From: Gammaproteobacteria bacterium | Lineage (GTDB): Bacteria > Pseudomonadota > Gammaproteobacteria > Ga0077536 | NCBI GenBank assembly: GCA_016191285.1 | Contig: JACPPA010000019.1 | Location: 62,001 to 126,000, forward strand | Reading direction: 5' to 3' | Length of the DNA: 64,000 nucleotides | Shown: positions 29,793 through 39,357 of the stretch, piece after piece | Position numbering within the stretch: the stretch's first letter is position 1 | Layout of the letters: each line of letters opens with the position of its first letter | Position numbers and translations under genes: made by a program | Notes under the pieces: model-generated | What the model saw: the letters and a program-made list of their open reading frames with translations, nothing else | Database searches by the model: none | What the model was told of the DNA's origin: nothing

Positions 29793-31553
29793 TTAGGCGG
29801 CAAGCTGCCGCGCTAATTCGCCCTTGATGCGTGCGACCTGCGCTGCCAACGCCGAGGGCAAGCGCGCGTCAAAGCTCGCGAAGTACGCACCAATATCTGC
29901 GACTTCCCGGACCCATATCGTGGGATCGATAGCGAGCAGAGCTTCCAAGGACACTCGCGAGATGTCTAAGCCCGCGACATCAAGATCCTCGGTGCGTGGC
30001 ACGTAACCAATAGGCGTGCGCACGGCGCCTATCCGACCTTGGCAGCGTTCAACCAACCACTTTAGGACCCGCATGTTGTCGCCGTATCCGGGCCACAGGA
30101 AGCGGCCATCGTGGTCCTTACGAAACCAATTTACGTGGAATATTTTTGGGAGCCTACTGGATCTCTGGCCAAAGCTCAGCCAATGACTCCAGTAATCGGC
30201 AAAGTTGTAGCCGCAAAACGGCTTCATCGCCATCGGATCACGACGCACTAGACCGACTTGCCCGACCGCTGCGGCGGTAGTTTCGGACGCCATCGCGGCG
30301 CCCGCGAATACGCCATGTTCCCAATCAAGCGCTTGATAAATCAGCGGCGCGACGGTCGACCGTCGGCCTCCGAAAATAATGGCCGAAATCGGTACGCCTT
30401 CTGGTGCATTGGCTTGTATCGAATAACTGGGGCACTGGTTAGCGGCGACCGTGAAGCGCGAATTCGGGTGGGCGGCGGGTCCAAGTTTCGGATCGTACGT
30501 GCGACCCTGCCAGTCAATTAGCCCAGCCGGTTGCGGACCATCGATACCTTCCCACCACGGTTGTTGATCGGGCGACAGCGCGACATTGGTATAAATCGCG
30601 TTGCGGCCCAGCATTCCCATGCAATTCGGATTCGTTTTCGAACTCGTTCCGGGAGCGACGCCGAAAAAACCAGCTTCCGGATTGATCGCCCACAACTGAC
30701 CGTCGTCGCCGAGATGTAACCATGCGATGTCGTCGCCCACCGTCCAAACCTTCCACCCCGGAAGGGCTGCCGGTGGAACAAGCATGGCGAGGTTGGTTTT
30801 ACCGCACGCCGATGGAAATGCGGCCGCCACATACGTGATGTTTCCGCTCGGATCTTCAAGACCCAGAATCAACATGTGTTCAGCCAACCACCCTTCGGTA
30901 CGTGCTTGCCAGCTCGCGATTCGCAAGGCATGGCATTTTTTACCGAGCAGCGCATTGCCGCCGTAGCCCGAGCCGATGCTCTTTATCAGGAGCTCTTCGG
31001 GGAAATGCATGATGTAGCGACGATTAGGATTTAAATCACCAACTGAATGCAGCCCACGAACAAATGAGTTACCCGCTTCGATATGCGCCAAGGCGCGGGC
31101 GCCGATACGCGCCATAATTCGCATATTCGCGACCACATAGGCGCTATCCGTGATTTCGACACCGGCGCGCGAATAGGGTGAACCATAGGGCCCCATCAAA
31201 TAGGGAATCACATACAGAATGCGTCCACGCATGCACCCAGCGTACAGATCGTCGACCACGCGATGCGCCTCGGCGGGGGCCATCCAATTATTGTTTTGTC
31301 CCGCATCTTCTTGAATAGCGGTGCACACGAACGTCAGATGTTCGACGCGCGCCACGTCGTTGGGCGCAGAGCGGTGTAGAAAGCAATTGGGATGGGTCTG
31401 TGGATTGAGACGGAGCAGTGAACCGTCCTCTAACATGCGCGCCACTAGGGTCTCATTTTCGGCGTCAGAGCCGTCACACCAATGGATTCGAGCGGCCTGG
31501 GTGTGCTCAGCAACACTTTTCACCCATGCCGCTAAGTCCGCGTTCGTCGTCAT
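29793..31553 (-). CDS. pckG: Phosphoenolpyruvate carboxykinase (GTP)
   Basis: A 586-residue GTP-dependent PEPCK that converts oxaloacetate to PEP, the entry to gluconeogenesis. The start ATG 31553 has AAGGAG 9 bases upstream; an ATG 21 bases earlier is less likely. The active-site P-loop with its reactive Cys reads AFPSACGKTNLAML, the kinase-2-like block is VGDDIAWL and the guanine-site region contains FCGYNFADYW. It stands between phaR and the phasin, linking storage-carbon use to gluconeogenesis by context only. Confidence 0.95.
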   Translation of the reverse strand: MTTNADLAAWVKSVAEHTQAARIHWCDGSDAENETLVARMLEDGSLLRLNPQTHPNCFLHRSAPNDVARVEHLTFVCTAIQEDAGQNNNWMAPAEAHRVVDDLYAGCMRGRILYVIPYLMGPYGSPYSRAGVEITDSAYVVANMRIMARIGARALAHIEAGNSFVRGLHSVGDLNPNRRYIMHFPEELLIKSIGSGYGGNALLGKKCHALRIASWQARTEGWLAEHMLILGLEDPSGNITYVAAAFPSACGKTNLAMLVPPAALPGWKVWTVGDDIAWLHLGDDGQLWAINPEAGFFGVAPGTSSKTNPNCMGMLGRNAIYTNVALSPDQQPWWEGIDGPQPAGLIDWQGRTYDPKLGPAAHPNSRFTVAANQCPSYSIQANAPEGVPISAIIFGGRRSTVAPLIYQALDWEHGVFAGAAMASETTAAAVGQVGLVRRDPMAMKPFCGYNFADYWSHWLSFGQRSSRLPKIFHVNWFRKDHDGRFLWPGYGDNMRVLKWLVERCQGRIGAVRTPIGYVPRTEDLDVAGLDISRVSLEALLAIDPTIWVREVADIGAYFASFDARLPSALAAQVARIKGELARQLAA

Positions 31554-31684
31554 CAAATTATTCTCCTTGTTCACTTGACCGCTGGGGCCTTCCGCAACCG
31601 GCCAAGCCGCACCAGAAGGCGCTTCCTCACTTGAAAGAGCGTAATGCTAGCTAACCCCACTCCGCTTTAGAAGAAACGGCCAAC

Positions 31685-31697
31685 GCAGCATGACAAT
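31685..31697 (+). promoter_or_regulatory. Upstream half-site related to the phasin operator
   Basis: GCAGCATGACAAT here is identical to the first 13 bases of the phasin operator at 31786-31798, placed 101 bases upstream. It could be an auxiliary binding site. Confidence 0.35.
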
Positions 31698-31775
31698 CCG
31701 CGACATTTAGCGGCCGAAATCGTGGTCGATTTACCGGTGCTGCTGGAGCGCCCGAAATCTCCTCGAACAAATCGA

Positions 31776-31804
31776 TTGACACACTGCAGCATGACAATTA
31801 TGCT
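31776..31804 (+). promoter_or_regulatory. Strong sigma-70 promoter of the phasin gene
   Basis: TTGACA (31776-31781), exactly 17 bases, TATGCT (31799-31804), followed by an 81-base leader to the phasin ATG. A consensus -35 with ideal spacing indicates a strong promoter, fitting an abundant granule protein. Confidence 0.7.
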
Positions 31805-31806
31805 GC
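31786..31806 (+). promoter_or_regulatory. Palindromic operator over the phasin promoter (candidate PhaR site)
   Basis: GCAGCAT, 7 bases, ATGCTGC: a perfect 7-bp inverted repeat that fills the spacer and covers the -10 box. PhaR proteins are known to bind TGC-rich DNA before phasin genes, and a phaR gene is in this window. Binding is inference. Confidence 0.55.
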
Positions 31807-31885
31807 GTCGCACCAATGCTGCTAAGCGGCATGTCGGGCGAATCCCCCCGTCGGCCCGAGCGGGACTATCGGTAGGAGAGTTCGG

Positions 31886-32299
31886 ATGGAAAACAACCTG
31901 ATCGCCCAGTGGGAATCACTTGCTAAATCCACTGTGGAATCGAGTAAGCGGCTTGAAGCGCTGAATCTTAAACTAGCTGAGAGGCTTTTGAAAAAGCAGC
32001 TTGAACTGGCCAGTTATGCGGTCGACGCCACCAATCACGTCGTCGCGTTACTCGGCGAAGGCAAAGCGCTTCCCGAAATCCTTGCCGAGCAAGCCAAGCT
32101 GGCGAGCGACTACGGCAAGCGAGTAGTCGCCACCACGAAAGAAGCGACCGATATCCTTACATCTTCGCGCACCGAATACCGCGCGTGGTTCGAGCACGGC
32201 GTGAAGGCCTTTGGTGAACAAGCCAGCAACTCGTTTGAGCAAGTTCGTAGCTCGTTAGTCGCGATCGTGCCGAGCATACAGGTGCGTAAAGCGGCCTAA
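31886..32299 (+). CDS. Phasin-family granule-associated protein
   Basis: A 137-residue, wholly helical, amphipathic protein with the phasin pattern (LIAQWESLAKSTVESSKRLE, LAERLLKKQLELASYAVDAT). Phasins coat PHA granules and set their size and number. The GGAGAG ribosome site (31876-31881) lies just upstream of the ATG. It has a strong promoter with a palindromic operator and its own terminator, so it is a single-gene unit. It is read toward the convergent phaC/phaE genes. Confidence 0.88.
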   Translation: MENNLIAQWESLAKSTVESSKRLEALNLKLAERLLKKQLELASYAVDATNHVVALLGEGKALPEILAEQAKLASDYGKRVVATTKEATDILTSSRTEYRAWFEHGVKAFGEQASNSFEQVRSSLVAIVPSIQVRKAA

Positions 32300-32346
32300 T
32301 TGTTTACCAGCTGCTCGTTAGATTTTATCGATTGACCTCCCCTCAT

Positions 32347-32390
32347 CCCTTGGGGTTTCGCGGTACGCACGAAACCCCAAGGGGACTTTT
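32347..32390 (+). terminator. Strong terminator between phasin and phaC
   Basis: A perfect 14-bp stem (CCCTTGGGGTTTCG and its complement) with a 9-base loop, then GACTTTT. It separates convergent genes and could act in both directions. Confidence 0.75.
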
Positions 32391-32428
32391 CGTGCATTCA
32401 GGCTTCTCTACATCCTCTGCATTGGCGT

Positions 32429-33541
32429 TCAGAGTTTCGCCCGCGGCGCCTTGCGAGCGCGCGAACGCTTAAGCACCTCCCGCGCCGCCAGCCACTCGGC
32501 GATGACGTCCGCCAGCAGATTTCGCGCTTTGCCGCCGACGTAAATTCCGATGTGCCCACTCGGTAGTTCGATCTCCGTATAGTCCGTGGAACCCACACAA
32601 TGACGAAGCGCACGGGACGCCGCTGGCGGCACGATATGGTCATCGCGCGCGAAAATATTCAGTATTGGGATCGGTAGCGATGCAAGTACGATCCGTTGCC
32701 CGCTAATTTGTAACGTGCCGTGCACTAGCGCATTGTCGCGATAGAAGGCGCGCGCAAACTCTTTAAGCGCCACGCCGGCGAGCGCCGGACTATCGAAGAT
32801 CCAGCGTTCCATCGCAAAAAAAATCGCGGTTGCAGCGTCATCATCCGCCATGGCGATCCAATCAAGATATTTCTTGTGCGTGACGTGCAGCGGCTTTAAT
32901 GCAAAAAATGCCGCATTCAACCATTCGCCAGGAACGTTGCCACAGGTCTCGACTAAAGCACTAATGTCGACATGCCGTAATAGATTGCCCAACCTGTCTT
33001 CCGAGGTATGAAAATCAACTGGGGTAACGGTGGTGATAAGGCCCGCGATCTTGTCTGGATGCAAGGCGCTGTAGCACAAACTGAAGGTGCCGCCCTGACA
33101 AATGCCCAGTAAATTGATCTTGTCCACTGCCCGACTCGAGCGAATAAATTGGACGCAACTGTCCAACTCGTCTGCGATATACGTGGCGAGACCGCGCGTC
33201 CGCTCAAACCGAGTAGGTGCTTCCCAATCGATGAGATAAACATCAATACCGCGGGTTAACAATGCACGAATCACCGAGCGCTCGGGATCAATATCCGCCA
33301 TAGTCGGACGATTAACGAGCGAATAAACCATCAACACTGGTGGTGATTTCACCTGGTTCGCTAGTGCATGGAAATGCCAAAGCGTGGCCTTGCCATGCGT
33401 AAACACCACCTCGTGTGGCGTCGCGACCGCCGGGGGGGTGTCCTGCCAGCGCGAGAGTTGCGAAGCTGCGACCAATAATTTTTTTTCGAATGCGTCGAGC
33501 TCGGCCGTAAGGTCCTCAAAGCTAAAGCTAATACGTGGCAC
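32429..33541 (-). CDS. phaC: Class III PHA synthase, catalytic subunit PhaC
   Basis: A 370-residue alpha/beta-hydrolase that polymerises 3-hydroxyacyl-CoA. The lipase-like box GICQGG gives the catalytic Cys at residue 148, and the C-terminal part has the Asp (FARDDHIVPP) and His (LPSGHIGIYVGG) of the triad. The 40 kDa size and the partner phaE mark it as class III, the type known from purple sulfur and related gammaproteobacteria. It is 6 bases downstream of phaE. Confidence 0.94.
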   Translation of the reverse strand: MPRISFSFEDLTAELDAFEKKLLVAASQLSRWQDTPPAVATPHEVVFTHGKATLWHFHALANQVKSPPVLMVYSLVNRPTMADIDPERSVIRALLTRGIDVYLIDWEAPTRFERTRGLATYIADELDSCVQFIRSSRAVDKINLLGICQGGTFSLCYSALHPDKIAGLITTVTPVDFHTSEDRLGNLLRHVDISALVETCGNVPGEWLNAAFFALKPLHVTHKKYLDWIAMADDDAATAIFFAMERWIFDSPALAGVALKEFARAFYRDNALVHGTLQISGQRIVLASLPIPILNIFARDDHIVPPAASRALRHCVGSTDYTEIELPSGHIGIYVGGKARNLLADVIAEWLAAREVLKRSRARKAPRAKL

Positions 33542-33547
33542 GCAAAC

Positions 33548-34546
33548 CTACGACTTGCGACCGGGCGACGGGAAATTTCCAATATCGAACTCGTTGCCTA
33601 ACTGCCGCGCGGCCTTAAACCGTGACGCGCGTGGCGTCGCTCGCTTATTCGGCGCCGGCGTAAGACGCGTGGGTGGCGGCCGCCGCGTCTTCGGTGCGCT
33701 ATTTTTTTTCCGGCGTATCTTAGGTCCTGCTGTAACCGTCGAAGATGCGACCGGCACCTCGGCCACAGGTGGCGCGGTTGACTGCGGCGGAGCCGGTGGC
33801 GCGGCGTCGGTCGCGCTATCCTTCGCACCTACGTCGAAGACGCCAAACTGATTCAGCGTGGTGGTCAGCCAAGCGGTCCAGGCAAGTCGAAGCGCGATCG
33901 CGGAATTGACAACATCACCGAATCGCACGGCGAAGCGTGAGGTTCGTGTTTCATCGAGATAGGCGGCATCCGCACAATTAACCCATTCGTCAAAGAGTCC
34001 CCGCAGACTCGTAATCGGTTCACCAGTGGAGTCTTCGACGCGCGTCGCGAAACGGCAAAGCGCCGCGTCCAAGATCGCGGCGTGCGTCGCGCGCAGTATT
34101 TGAGTGGCGGACCAATGCGCCTGCCAGGCGCCAGTGACGACGCTCCAACGCTGGTGCGTCGGACGACCCGGGCCAAGTATCGGCTGGACAAAAATATCCA
34201 TCCAACGCGTTAGCTGCGCGCTTTGTTCCGTATCTACTAACTGGTTACGCGCGGCCTGCAGCCTAAGCTCGCGCACCATACGACCAACAAGCGGCCCTAG
34301 TTCCACCGGACTTTCAGAAGTCCCACCGTGCAGCGCCGAATAATCTCGTAAAAGGTTCCCAAAGCCTTTGAACGTGGCCGCCGCATCGAGGTGTGGCGAC
34401 CTGAATAGACCGGTGTCGGGATCTAGTTTGAACAGTTTCCCGAAGGTCTCGACAGGGTTCAACCCTGGGACAAACGACTGACCACTGCAGGCGCCGAGGC
34501 AGGCGTCGACCCAAGCTTTGGCCGCCGCTTCCCACGTTGCGCTCAT
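33548..34546 (-). CDS. phaE: Class III PHA synthase subunit PhaE
   Basis: A 332-residue helical partner required for PhaC activity. Recognised by position before phaC and by its N-terminal half (WEAAAKAWVDACLG and the central FGKLFKLDPDTG block). The last 90 residues are Pro/Ala-rich, then strongly basic (KIRRKKNSAPKTRRPPPTR), a low-complexity tail longer than I expect for PhaE. It might bind DNA or granule surface; that is speculation. Confidence 0.85.
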   Translation of the reverse strand: MSATWEAAAKAWVDACLGACSGQSFVPGLNPVETFGKLFKLDPDTGLFRSPHLDAAATFKGFGNLLRDYSALHGGTSESPVELGPLVGRMVRELRLQAARNQLVDTEQSAQLTRWMDIFVQPILGPGRPTHQRWSVVTGAWQAHWSATQILRATHAAILDAALCRFATRVEDSTGEPITSLRGLFDEWVNCADAAYLDETRTSRFAVRFGDVVNSAIALRLAWTAWLTTTLNQFGVFDVGAKDSATDAAPPAPPQSTAPPVAEVPVASSTVTAGPKIRRKKNSAPKTRRPPPTRLTPAPNKRATPRASRFKAARQLGNEFDIGNFPSPGRKS

Positions 34547-34576
34547 AGGTCTAGCCGAAATGTGCGTCGCGTGCGG

Positions 34577-36514
34577 CTACTTTGTCGCACGATGCAAGAC
34601 CAAATCGTCAACCACCGCTGGCTCGGCCAGCGTGCTAGTGTCGCCCAAGGTATCGAGTTCGTTTGCCGCGATTTTGCGCAGGATGCGGCGCATGATTTTA
34701 CCCGAGCGCGTCTTAGGTAGTCCCGGCGCCCATTGGATTACATCCGGAGTCGCGATGGCGCCAATTTCGCGTCGCACGTGTTCGGCCAATTCCTTACGCA
34801 ACGCTTCGGAAGGATCGATCCCGCGCATCAACGTGACGTAGGCATAAATACCTTGACCTTTGATGTCGTGCGGATAACCGACGACCGCCGCCTCCGACAC
34901 TGCGGTGTGTAGAACCAACGCGCTTTCGACTTCCGCCGTACCAAGCCGATGTCCGGAGACATTGATGACGTCATCAATGCGGCCCGTAATCCAGTAATAC
35001 CCATCGGCGTCACGCCGCGCGCCGTCGCCTGTGAAATACGCGCCTGGGAACATTTTGAAATATGTTTCCTTGAAGCGCTCGTGATCCCCATAAACGGTAC
35101 GCATTTGTCCCGGCCACGAACGTTTTAGCACCAGCGCGCCGGCCGTCGCGCCGTGGAGTTCATTACCCTTCTCATCCAGCAGAGCCGGTTCGATACCGAA
35201 CAGTGGCAAGGTTGCTGAGCCCGGCTTTAGCGGTCGCGCGCCGGGCAGCGGGGAAATTAAGATGCCTCCGGTTTCAGTCTGCCACCAGGTATCGACCACG
35301 GGACAGCGTGCGTCGCCGACTACGTTGTAATACCACTCCCACGCTTCCGGATTAATCGGCTCGCCAACCGAGCCGAGCAGGCGCAACGATTGTCGCGACG
35401 TGCGTTTTACCGGTTCATCACCCTGGCCCATCAACGCGCGGATCGCGGTCGGTGCCGTATAAAAAATATTCACCTGATGTTTGTCGATCACTTGCCAAAA
35501 CCGCCCGGCGTTGGGATACGTTGGTACGCCTTCAAACATCAACGTCGTCGCCCCGTTCGCGAGCGGACCATACAAAATATACGAGTGCCCCGTTACCCAA
35601 CCGACGTCGGCCGTGCACCAGTAAATATCGCCCTCGTGATAATCAAAAACATATTTGTGCGTCATCGCGGTGTACATCAAGTAACCACCGCTGGTATGCA
35701 ATACGCCTTTGGGTTTACCGGTCGATCCGGAGGTGTAGAGGATGAACAGTGGCGCCTCGGCATCCATGGTCTCGGGCTCGGAGACAAGACTCGCCGCCGC
35801 GATAGCCTCGTGATACCACACGTCGCGCCCAGCGTGCCACGCGATCGATCCTCCCGTGCGTTGTACGACAAACACGGTGTGTACATTCGGACAATGTTCG
35901 AGCGCTTGGTCGGTATTCGCCTTGAGCGGAATTGGACGACCGCCACGTAGACCTTCGTCCGCGGTAATTACCACTTGGCAATCGGAATCGAGGATTCGAT
36001 CTTTTAACGCTTCGGGCGAAAAGCCACCGAACACCACGGAATGAACGGCGCCGATGCGCGCGCAGGCCAGCATCGCGTACGCGGCTTCTGGAATCATCGG
36101 CAAATAGATAGACACGCGATCACCGGGATTAACGCCCTTGGCTTTGAGCGCGTTCGCGAGTCGACACACCGCAGCATGCAATTCACGATAGGTTATGCGC
36201 TTCGAGTCCTTTGGATCGTCCCCTTCCCACAAAATCGCAACCTGCTCCCCGCGTGTCGCGAGATGACGATCGACGCAGTTGTAACAAACGTTGAGTTTTG
36301 CGCCTTCAAACCAGCGAATATTTGCACTGTTGAAATTCCAATTGGAAACGCGGTCCCAGCGTCTCGTCCACGTGACGAATTCCGCCGCCTGACGCGCCCA
36401 GAACGCGTCCGGATCGGCGAGCGATTCGGCGTACCAGGCGCGATAACGCGCATCGGTCAGATGGGTGCGCGCTGAGGCAGCTGGTGTAACCGGATAAATC
36501 TTTTCGCTCGCCAT
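34577..36514 (-). CDS. acs: Acetyl-CoA synthetase
   Basis: A 645-residue AMP-forming ligase that activates acetate. The adenylation motif [20 protein letters not shown], the [14 protein letters not shown] block and the [18 protein letters not shown] hinge are intact. The C-terminal [14 protein letters not shown] contains the Lys that is acetylated in known Acs proteins to switch off activity. It lies directly upstream of phaE on the same strand (30-base gap), so acetate activation may be co-expressed with PHA synthesis. Confidence 0.96.
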   Translation of the reverse strand: MASEKIYPVTPAASARTHLTDARYRAWYAESLADPDAFWARQAAEFVTWTRRWDRVSNWNFNSANIRWFEGAKLNVCYNCVDRHLATRGEQVAILWEGDDPKDSKRITYRELHAAVCRLANALKAKGVNPGDRVSIYLPMIPEAAYAMLACARIGAVHSVVFGGFSPEALKDRILDSDCQVVITADEGLRGGRPIPLKANTDQALEHCPNVHTVFVVQRTGGSIAWHAGRDVWYHEAIAAASLVSEPETMDAEAPLFILYTSGSTGKPKGVLHTSGGYLMYTAMTHKYVFDYHEGDIYWCTADVGWVTGHSYILYGPLANGATTLMFEGVPTYPNAGRFWQVIDKHQVNIFYTAPTAIRALMGQGDEPVKRTSRQSLRLLGSVGEPINPEAWEWYYNVVGDARCPVVDTWWQTETGGILISPLPGARPLKPGSATLPLFGIEPALLDEKGNELHGATAGALVLKRSWPGQMRTVYGDHERFKETYFKMFPGAYFTGDGARRDADGYYWITGRIDDVINVSGHRLGTAEVESALVLHTAVSEAAVVGYPHDIKGQGIYAYVTLMRGIDPSEALRKELAEHVRREIGAIATPDVIQWAPGLPKTRSGKIMRRILRKIAANELDTLGDTSTLAEPAVVDDLVLHRATK

Positions 36515-36736
36515 AGGTTCCTCCGCTCGTTGACTAAGGATTATGCAAACTCCCGTCTATTTTGACCATCGCGATATCTAAATGGGCGCTCAACCGCCTC
36601 ATTTGCTTGGTTGCGAGGAGCGCTTAATTTAGGAGGCCTTTTCGGTTTAATGCTGCATGACTGCAGGCATTGCGTGTCAAAGCTACTCGCTTTAAGGTGC
36701 AACGCCCCAGTCAGCAACCAAGAAGCCATCCACATC

Positions 36737-37738
36737 ATGCCGCTCGCCGCCTCTCGTCTGCGGATCGCGCTTCGCGCGATTGCCGAAGCTTCGGCAATCG
36801 CGCGTCACGTACAAGCCAGCACTCACCAAATTCGGCGCATGACCAAGGACGATTACAGTCCAGTCACCGTCGCTGATTATGCGGTACAGGCGCATATCGC
36901 GCTCCGGTTGCAAGAGGAATTTGGCACCGTACCGTTGGTTGGCGAAGAATCCGCGAAAGATCTGTTGGCCAATAACTCGGGCGTGTTGCGCGATGCGGTG
37001 GTCGAAGCCGTGCAACGCGCATGGCCAGGGCTCAATTCCAATGATGCGCTACGCGCGATCGATCTTGGCGAGCATGATGCTAGCGGAGATGCTTATTGGA
37101 CACTGGATCCAATCGACGGCACCAAGGGTTTTCTGCGTGGCGGCCAATACGCCATTTCGCTGGCTTACATCGAACGCGGGACGGTGCTGCTCGGTGTTCT
37201 AGGTTGTCCTAATTTAGGTCGCGATTTCAGCCGCGCCTTCGATCAACCCGATCCAACCGGAACGCTGTTTTACGCCGCGCGGGGCGCCGGAGCGTACGCC
37301 CTGCCAGCGTCGCAGCCAGAGGCGAACCCAGAACCGATTAGAATCGCCGATGGGCGTAGCGTCAGTGAGATGCGGATCTGCGAGTCAGTCGAAGCCGCCC
37401 ACTCCCGACAGGACGCAACGCGCGAGATCGCCGATTACCTCAAGACTCGCGGCGCACCCGCGCGGCTCGACAGTCAATGTAAATATGCCGTGGTCGCGCG
37501 CGGGCAGGCGGATGCCTATTTGCGGTTCCCGACTAGCGCTGATTATGTCGAAAAAATCTGGGATCACGCGGCAGGGAGCATTGTGGCCGAAGAAGCGGGA
37601 GCCAAAGTCACTGATATCGATGGCCTCCCACTCGACTTCGGGCGGGGTAGCACGCTGCAAGCGAATCGGGGTATTGCCTGTGCGGCACCACACCTCCACG
37701 CGCTTCTGCTCGCAGCCAAGGCGACGCTTTTTGGCTAA
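36737..37738 (+). CDS. cysQ: 3'(2'),5'-bisphosphate nucleotidase, CysQ/HAL2-like
   Basis: A 333-residue member of the inositol monophosphatase superfamily. Metal-binding motifs are VGEESAKDLL, DPIDGTKGFL and IWDHAAGSIVAEEAGAKVTD. Length and the DPIDGTKGFLRGGQYAISLA block fit the eukaryotic HAL2-type enzyme more than the shorter E. coli CysQ (246 residues). It would dephosphorylate PAP from sulfate assimilation. Start ATG 36737 (MPLAASRLRIA) is favoured; the 42 open codons before it are not conserved. Divergent from acs. Confidence 0.85.
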   Translation: MPLAASRLRIALRAIAEASAIARHVQASTHQIRRMTKDDYSPVTVADYAVQAHIALRLQEEFGTVPLVGEESAKDLLANNSGVLRDAVVEAVQRAWPGLNSNDALRAIDLGEHDASGDAYWTLDPIDGTKGFLRGGQYAISLAYIERGTVLLGVLGCPNLGRDFSRAFDQPDPTGTLFYAARGAGAYALPASQPEANPEPIRIADGRSVSEMRICESVEAAHSRQDATREIADYLKTRGAPARLDSQCKYAVVARGQADAYLRFPTSADYVEKIWDHAAGSIVAEEAGAKVTDIDGLPLDFGRGSTLQANRGIACAAPHLHALLLAAKATLFG

Positions 37739-38025
37739 CTCTCAGCCAGTCCTAACGCGACGCCCCGAATTTCAGTAAGGGCCAATTGCGGGCTTAGGCC
37801 TGCGACGGGACGAATTCACTTCGTCGGCATCGATTATTCCCATCTTTGTGATCCTCGTCCTACTGAACTGCGCGATTTCCGGAAATAGTTCACACCTCGC
37901 CTTTTCAAATCTGCATTTCAGTTGCTACATTTTTAGCCAAAGACTAAGGCGAAATTGGGATTTATTCCTAAAACATTCGCCGTTTGAACTAGACCTATTA
38001 CAAAATTAGCCCAAGGAGTCTCGGC

Positions 38026-38700
38026 ATGTACGCCCGACCATTGCCATCGCCCTACCGTATCATGATCGTTGACGACCACAAATTTGTGGCCGAAATGCTC
38101 GCGCAACGCTTAAGCCAGGACAGCAGTTTAAAGCTCGTCGGGATCGCCAATGTCGGTTCGAGCGCCTTACACATAGTTGAGCAGCAGGCAGTTGATATCG
38201 CCCTGCTCGACATGGAACTCGAACACGAAGACGGGATCGGCGTCGCCAAACAATTGTTGGAACGCAATCCGCAGCTCCGGATTATTGGGCTGTCGATGCA
38301 CGACGCGGACTATCATCCGGTGGCATTGCTCGAAATCGGTGGCATGGGCTACATCTCGAAGCGCGCCAATACCAAGGAAATCTGTGATGCAGTGCGGCGC
38401 GTGGCAACGGGCGATATGGCGATCAGCCCACAGGTCGCCGTGCACCTGGCGGTATCGACCCAGGGTGCTGGACCACTCGATCAAGTCAAGGTGCTTACCG
38501 CCAAAGAGGTCGAAGTGCTAAGTGAAATCGCGCACGGCTTTTCGGTGAAGCAGATCGCGGCTCGCGCTGGACTCACCGAAAAGACCATTCAGACCCATCG
38601 CAACAACATGCGCAAAAAATTACATGCCACGACCGATGTCCAACTGTGCCTGATAGCGATAAAGGCGGGATTAGTGGATATCCATCAACCCACCGTCTAA
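38026..38700 (+). CDS. NarL/LuxR-family response regulator
   Basis: A 224-residue two-component regulator. The receiver domain has the acidic pair DD at residues 16-17, phospho-acceptor Asp 62 (ALLDMELEHEDG) and Lys in YISKRAN. The DNA-binding domain (about 150-210) reads LTAKEVEVLSEIAHGFSVKQ then LTEKTIQTHRNNMRKKL. AAGGAG precedes the ATG by 10 bases. No histidine kinase gene is adjacent, so it is an orphan here. The 287 bases upstream hold nothing I can name apart from AT-rich sequence near 37900-38000. Confidence 0.9.
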   Translation: MYARPLPSPYRIMIVDDHKFVAEMLAQRLSQDSSLKLVGIANVGSSALHIVEQQAVDIALLDMELEHEDGIGVAKQLLERNPQLRIIGLSMHDADYHPVALLEIGGMGYISKRANTKEICDAVRRVATGDMAISPQVAVHLAVSTQGAGPLDQVKVLTAKEVEVLSEIAHGFSVKQIAARAGLTEKTIQTHRNNMRKKLHATTDVQLCLIAIKAGLVDIHQPTV

Positions 38701-38707
38701 AAGCGCT

Positions 38708-38905
38708 CTACGCGACGTACCAAAAATACCAGCCGCAGGCCAATAAGGTGAGTGCCCCCCAAAAGGCTAACCAACGCTGCCCCGCGTACAATCCGGTGGC
38801 AAGAAACAACACGCCGATAACCAAAGTCATCCACACTGTGACCGTGACGAAGTCTTGCGTCGGCGCTGCGTTCACTAGCGCCGTGGTGGCGTCGCGATAT
38901 CTCAC
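38708..38905 (-). CDS. Small two-span membrane protein
   Basis: A 65-residue protein with two hydrophobic segments (VTVWMTLVIGVLFLATGLYA and LAFWGALTLLACGWYFWYV). Its ATG overlaps the stop of the upstream RidA gene as ATGA (38902-38905), so it is likely translated by coupling. No family recognised. Confidence 0.55.
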   Translation of the reverse strand: MRYRDATTALVNAAPTQDFVTVTVWMTLVIGVLFLATGLYAGQRWLAFWGALTLLACGWYFWYVA

Positions 38906-39288
38906 GGGGCGTACGCCGCAACTTCAATTTCGACCCGTGCTCCGGCGAGCACTAACTCCGAGATTACCGTGGAACGCACCGGCGGTCGCTCTAAAAAATA
39001 CGTCGCGTATACGCGGTTAAACGCGCCAAAATCGGCACGCTCAACCAACCACACCGTGGCTTTGATGACGTCCGACATGCCACATCCAGCTTGCGTCAGC
39101 AAGGCGCGGATGTTCTCCATACATTGGTGGGTTTGCTGGACGATATCGTCACCCGCTAATTGACCCGTCGCCGTGAGGCCCAATTGCCCCGAAAGAAACA
39201 CGAAATCGCCGGCACGAACCGCTTTGGAAAGCGGCAAAACAGTGCCGTCGGCGAGCGTAATTCCGCCACCAATAATTTGCTGTTTCAC
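38902..39288 (-). CDS. RidA-family (YjgF/YER057c) protein
   Basis: A 128-residue trimeric-type protein. Family marks are FVFLSGQLGL, MENIRALLTQAGCGMSDVIK, the catalytic Arg in RPPVRSTV and VEIEVAAYAP. RidA hydrolyses reactive enamine/imine intermediates; divergent members take part in specific catabolic pathways. It is followed by a coupled small membrane protein and preceded by an enoyl-CoA hydratase on the same strand, which hints at a catabolic role here. Confidence 0.92.
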   Translation of the reverse strand: MKQQIIGGGITLADGTVLPLSKAVRAGDFVFLSGQLGLTATGQLAGDDIVQQTHQCMENIRALLTQAGCGMSDVIKATVWLVERADFGAFNRVYATYFLERPPVRSTVISELVLAGARVEIEVAAYAP

Positions 39289-39357
39289 GACTAAAATCCT
39301 CTGTGTTTGATACCGAAGCGAGGCGCCTCTTATGTTGTCCCACCATAAACGGAACGC

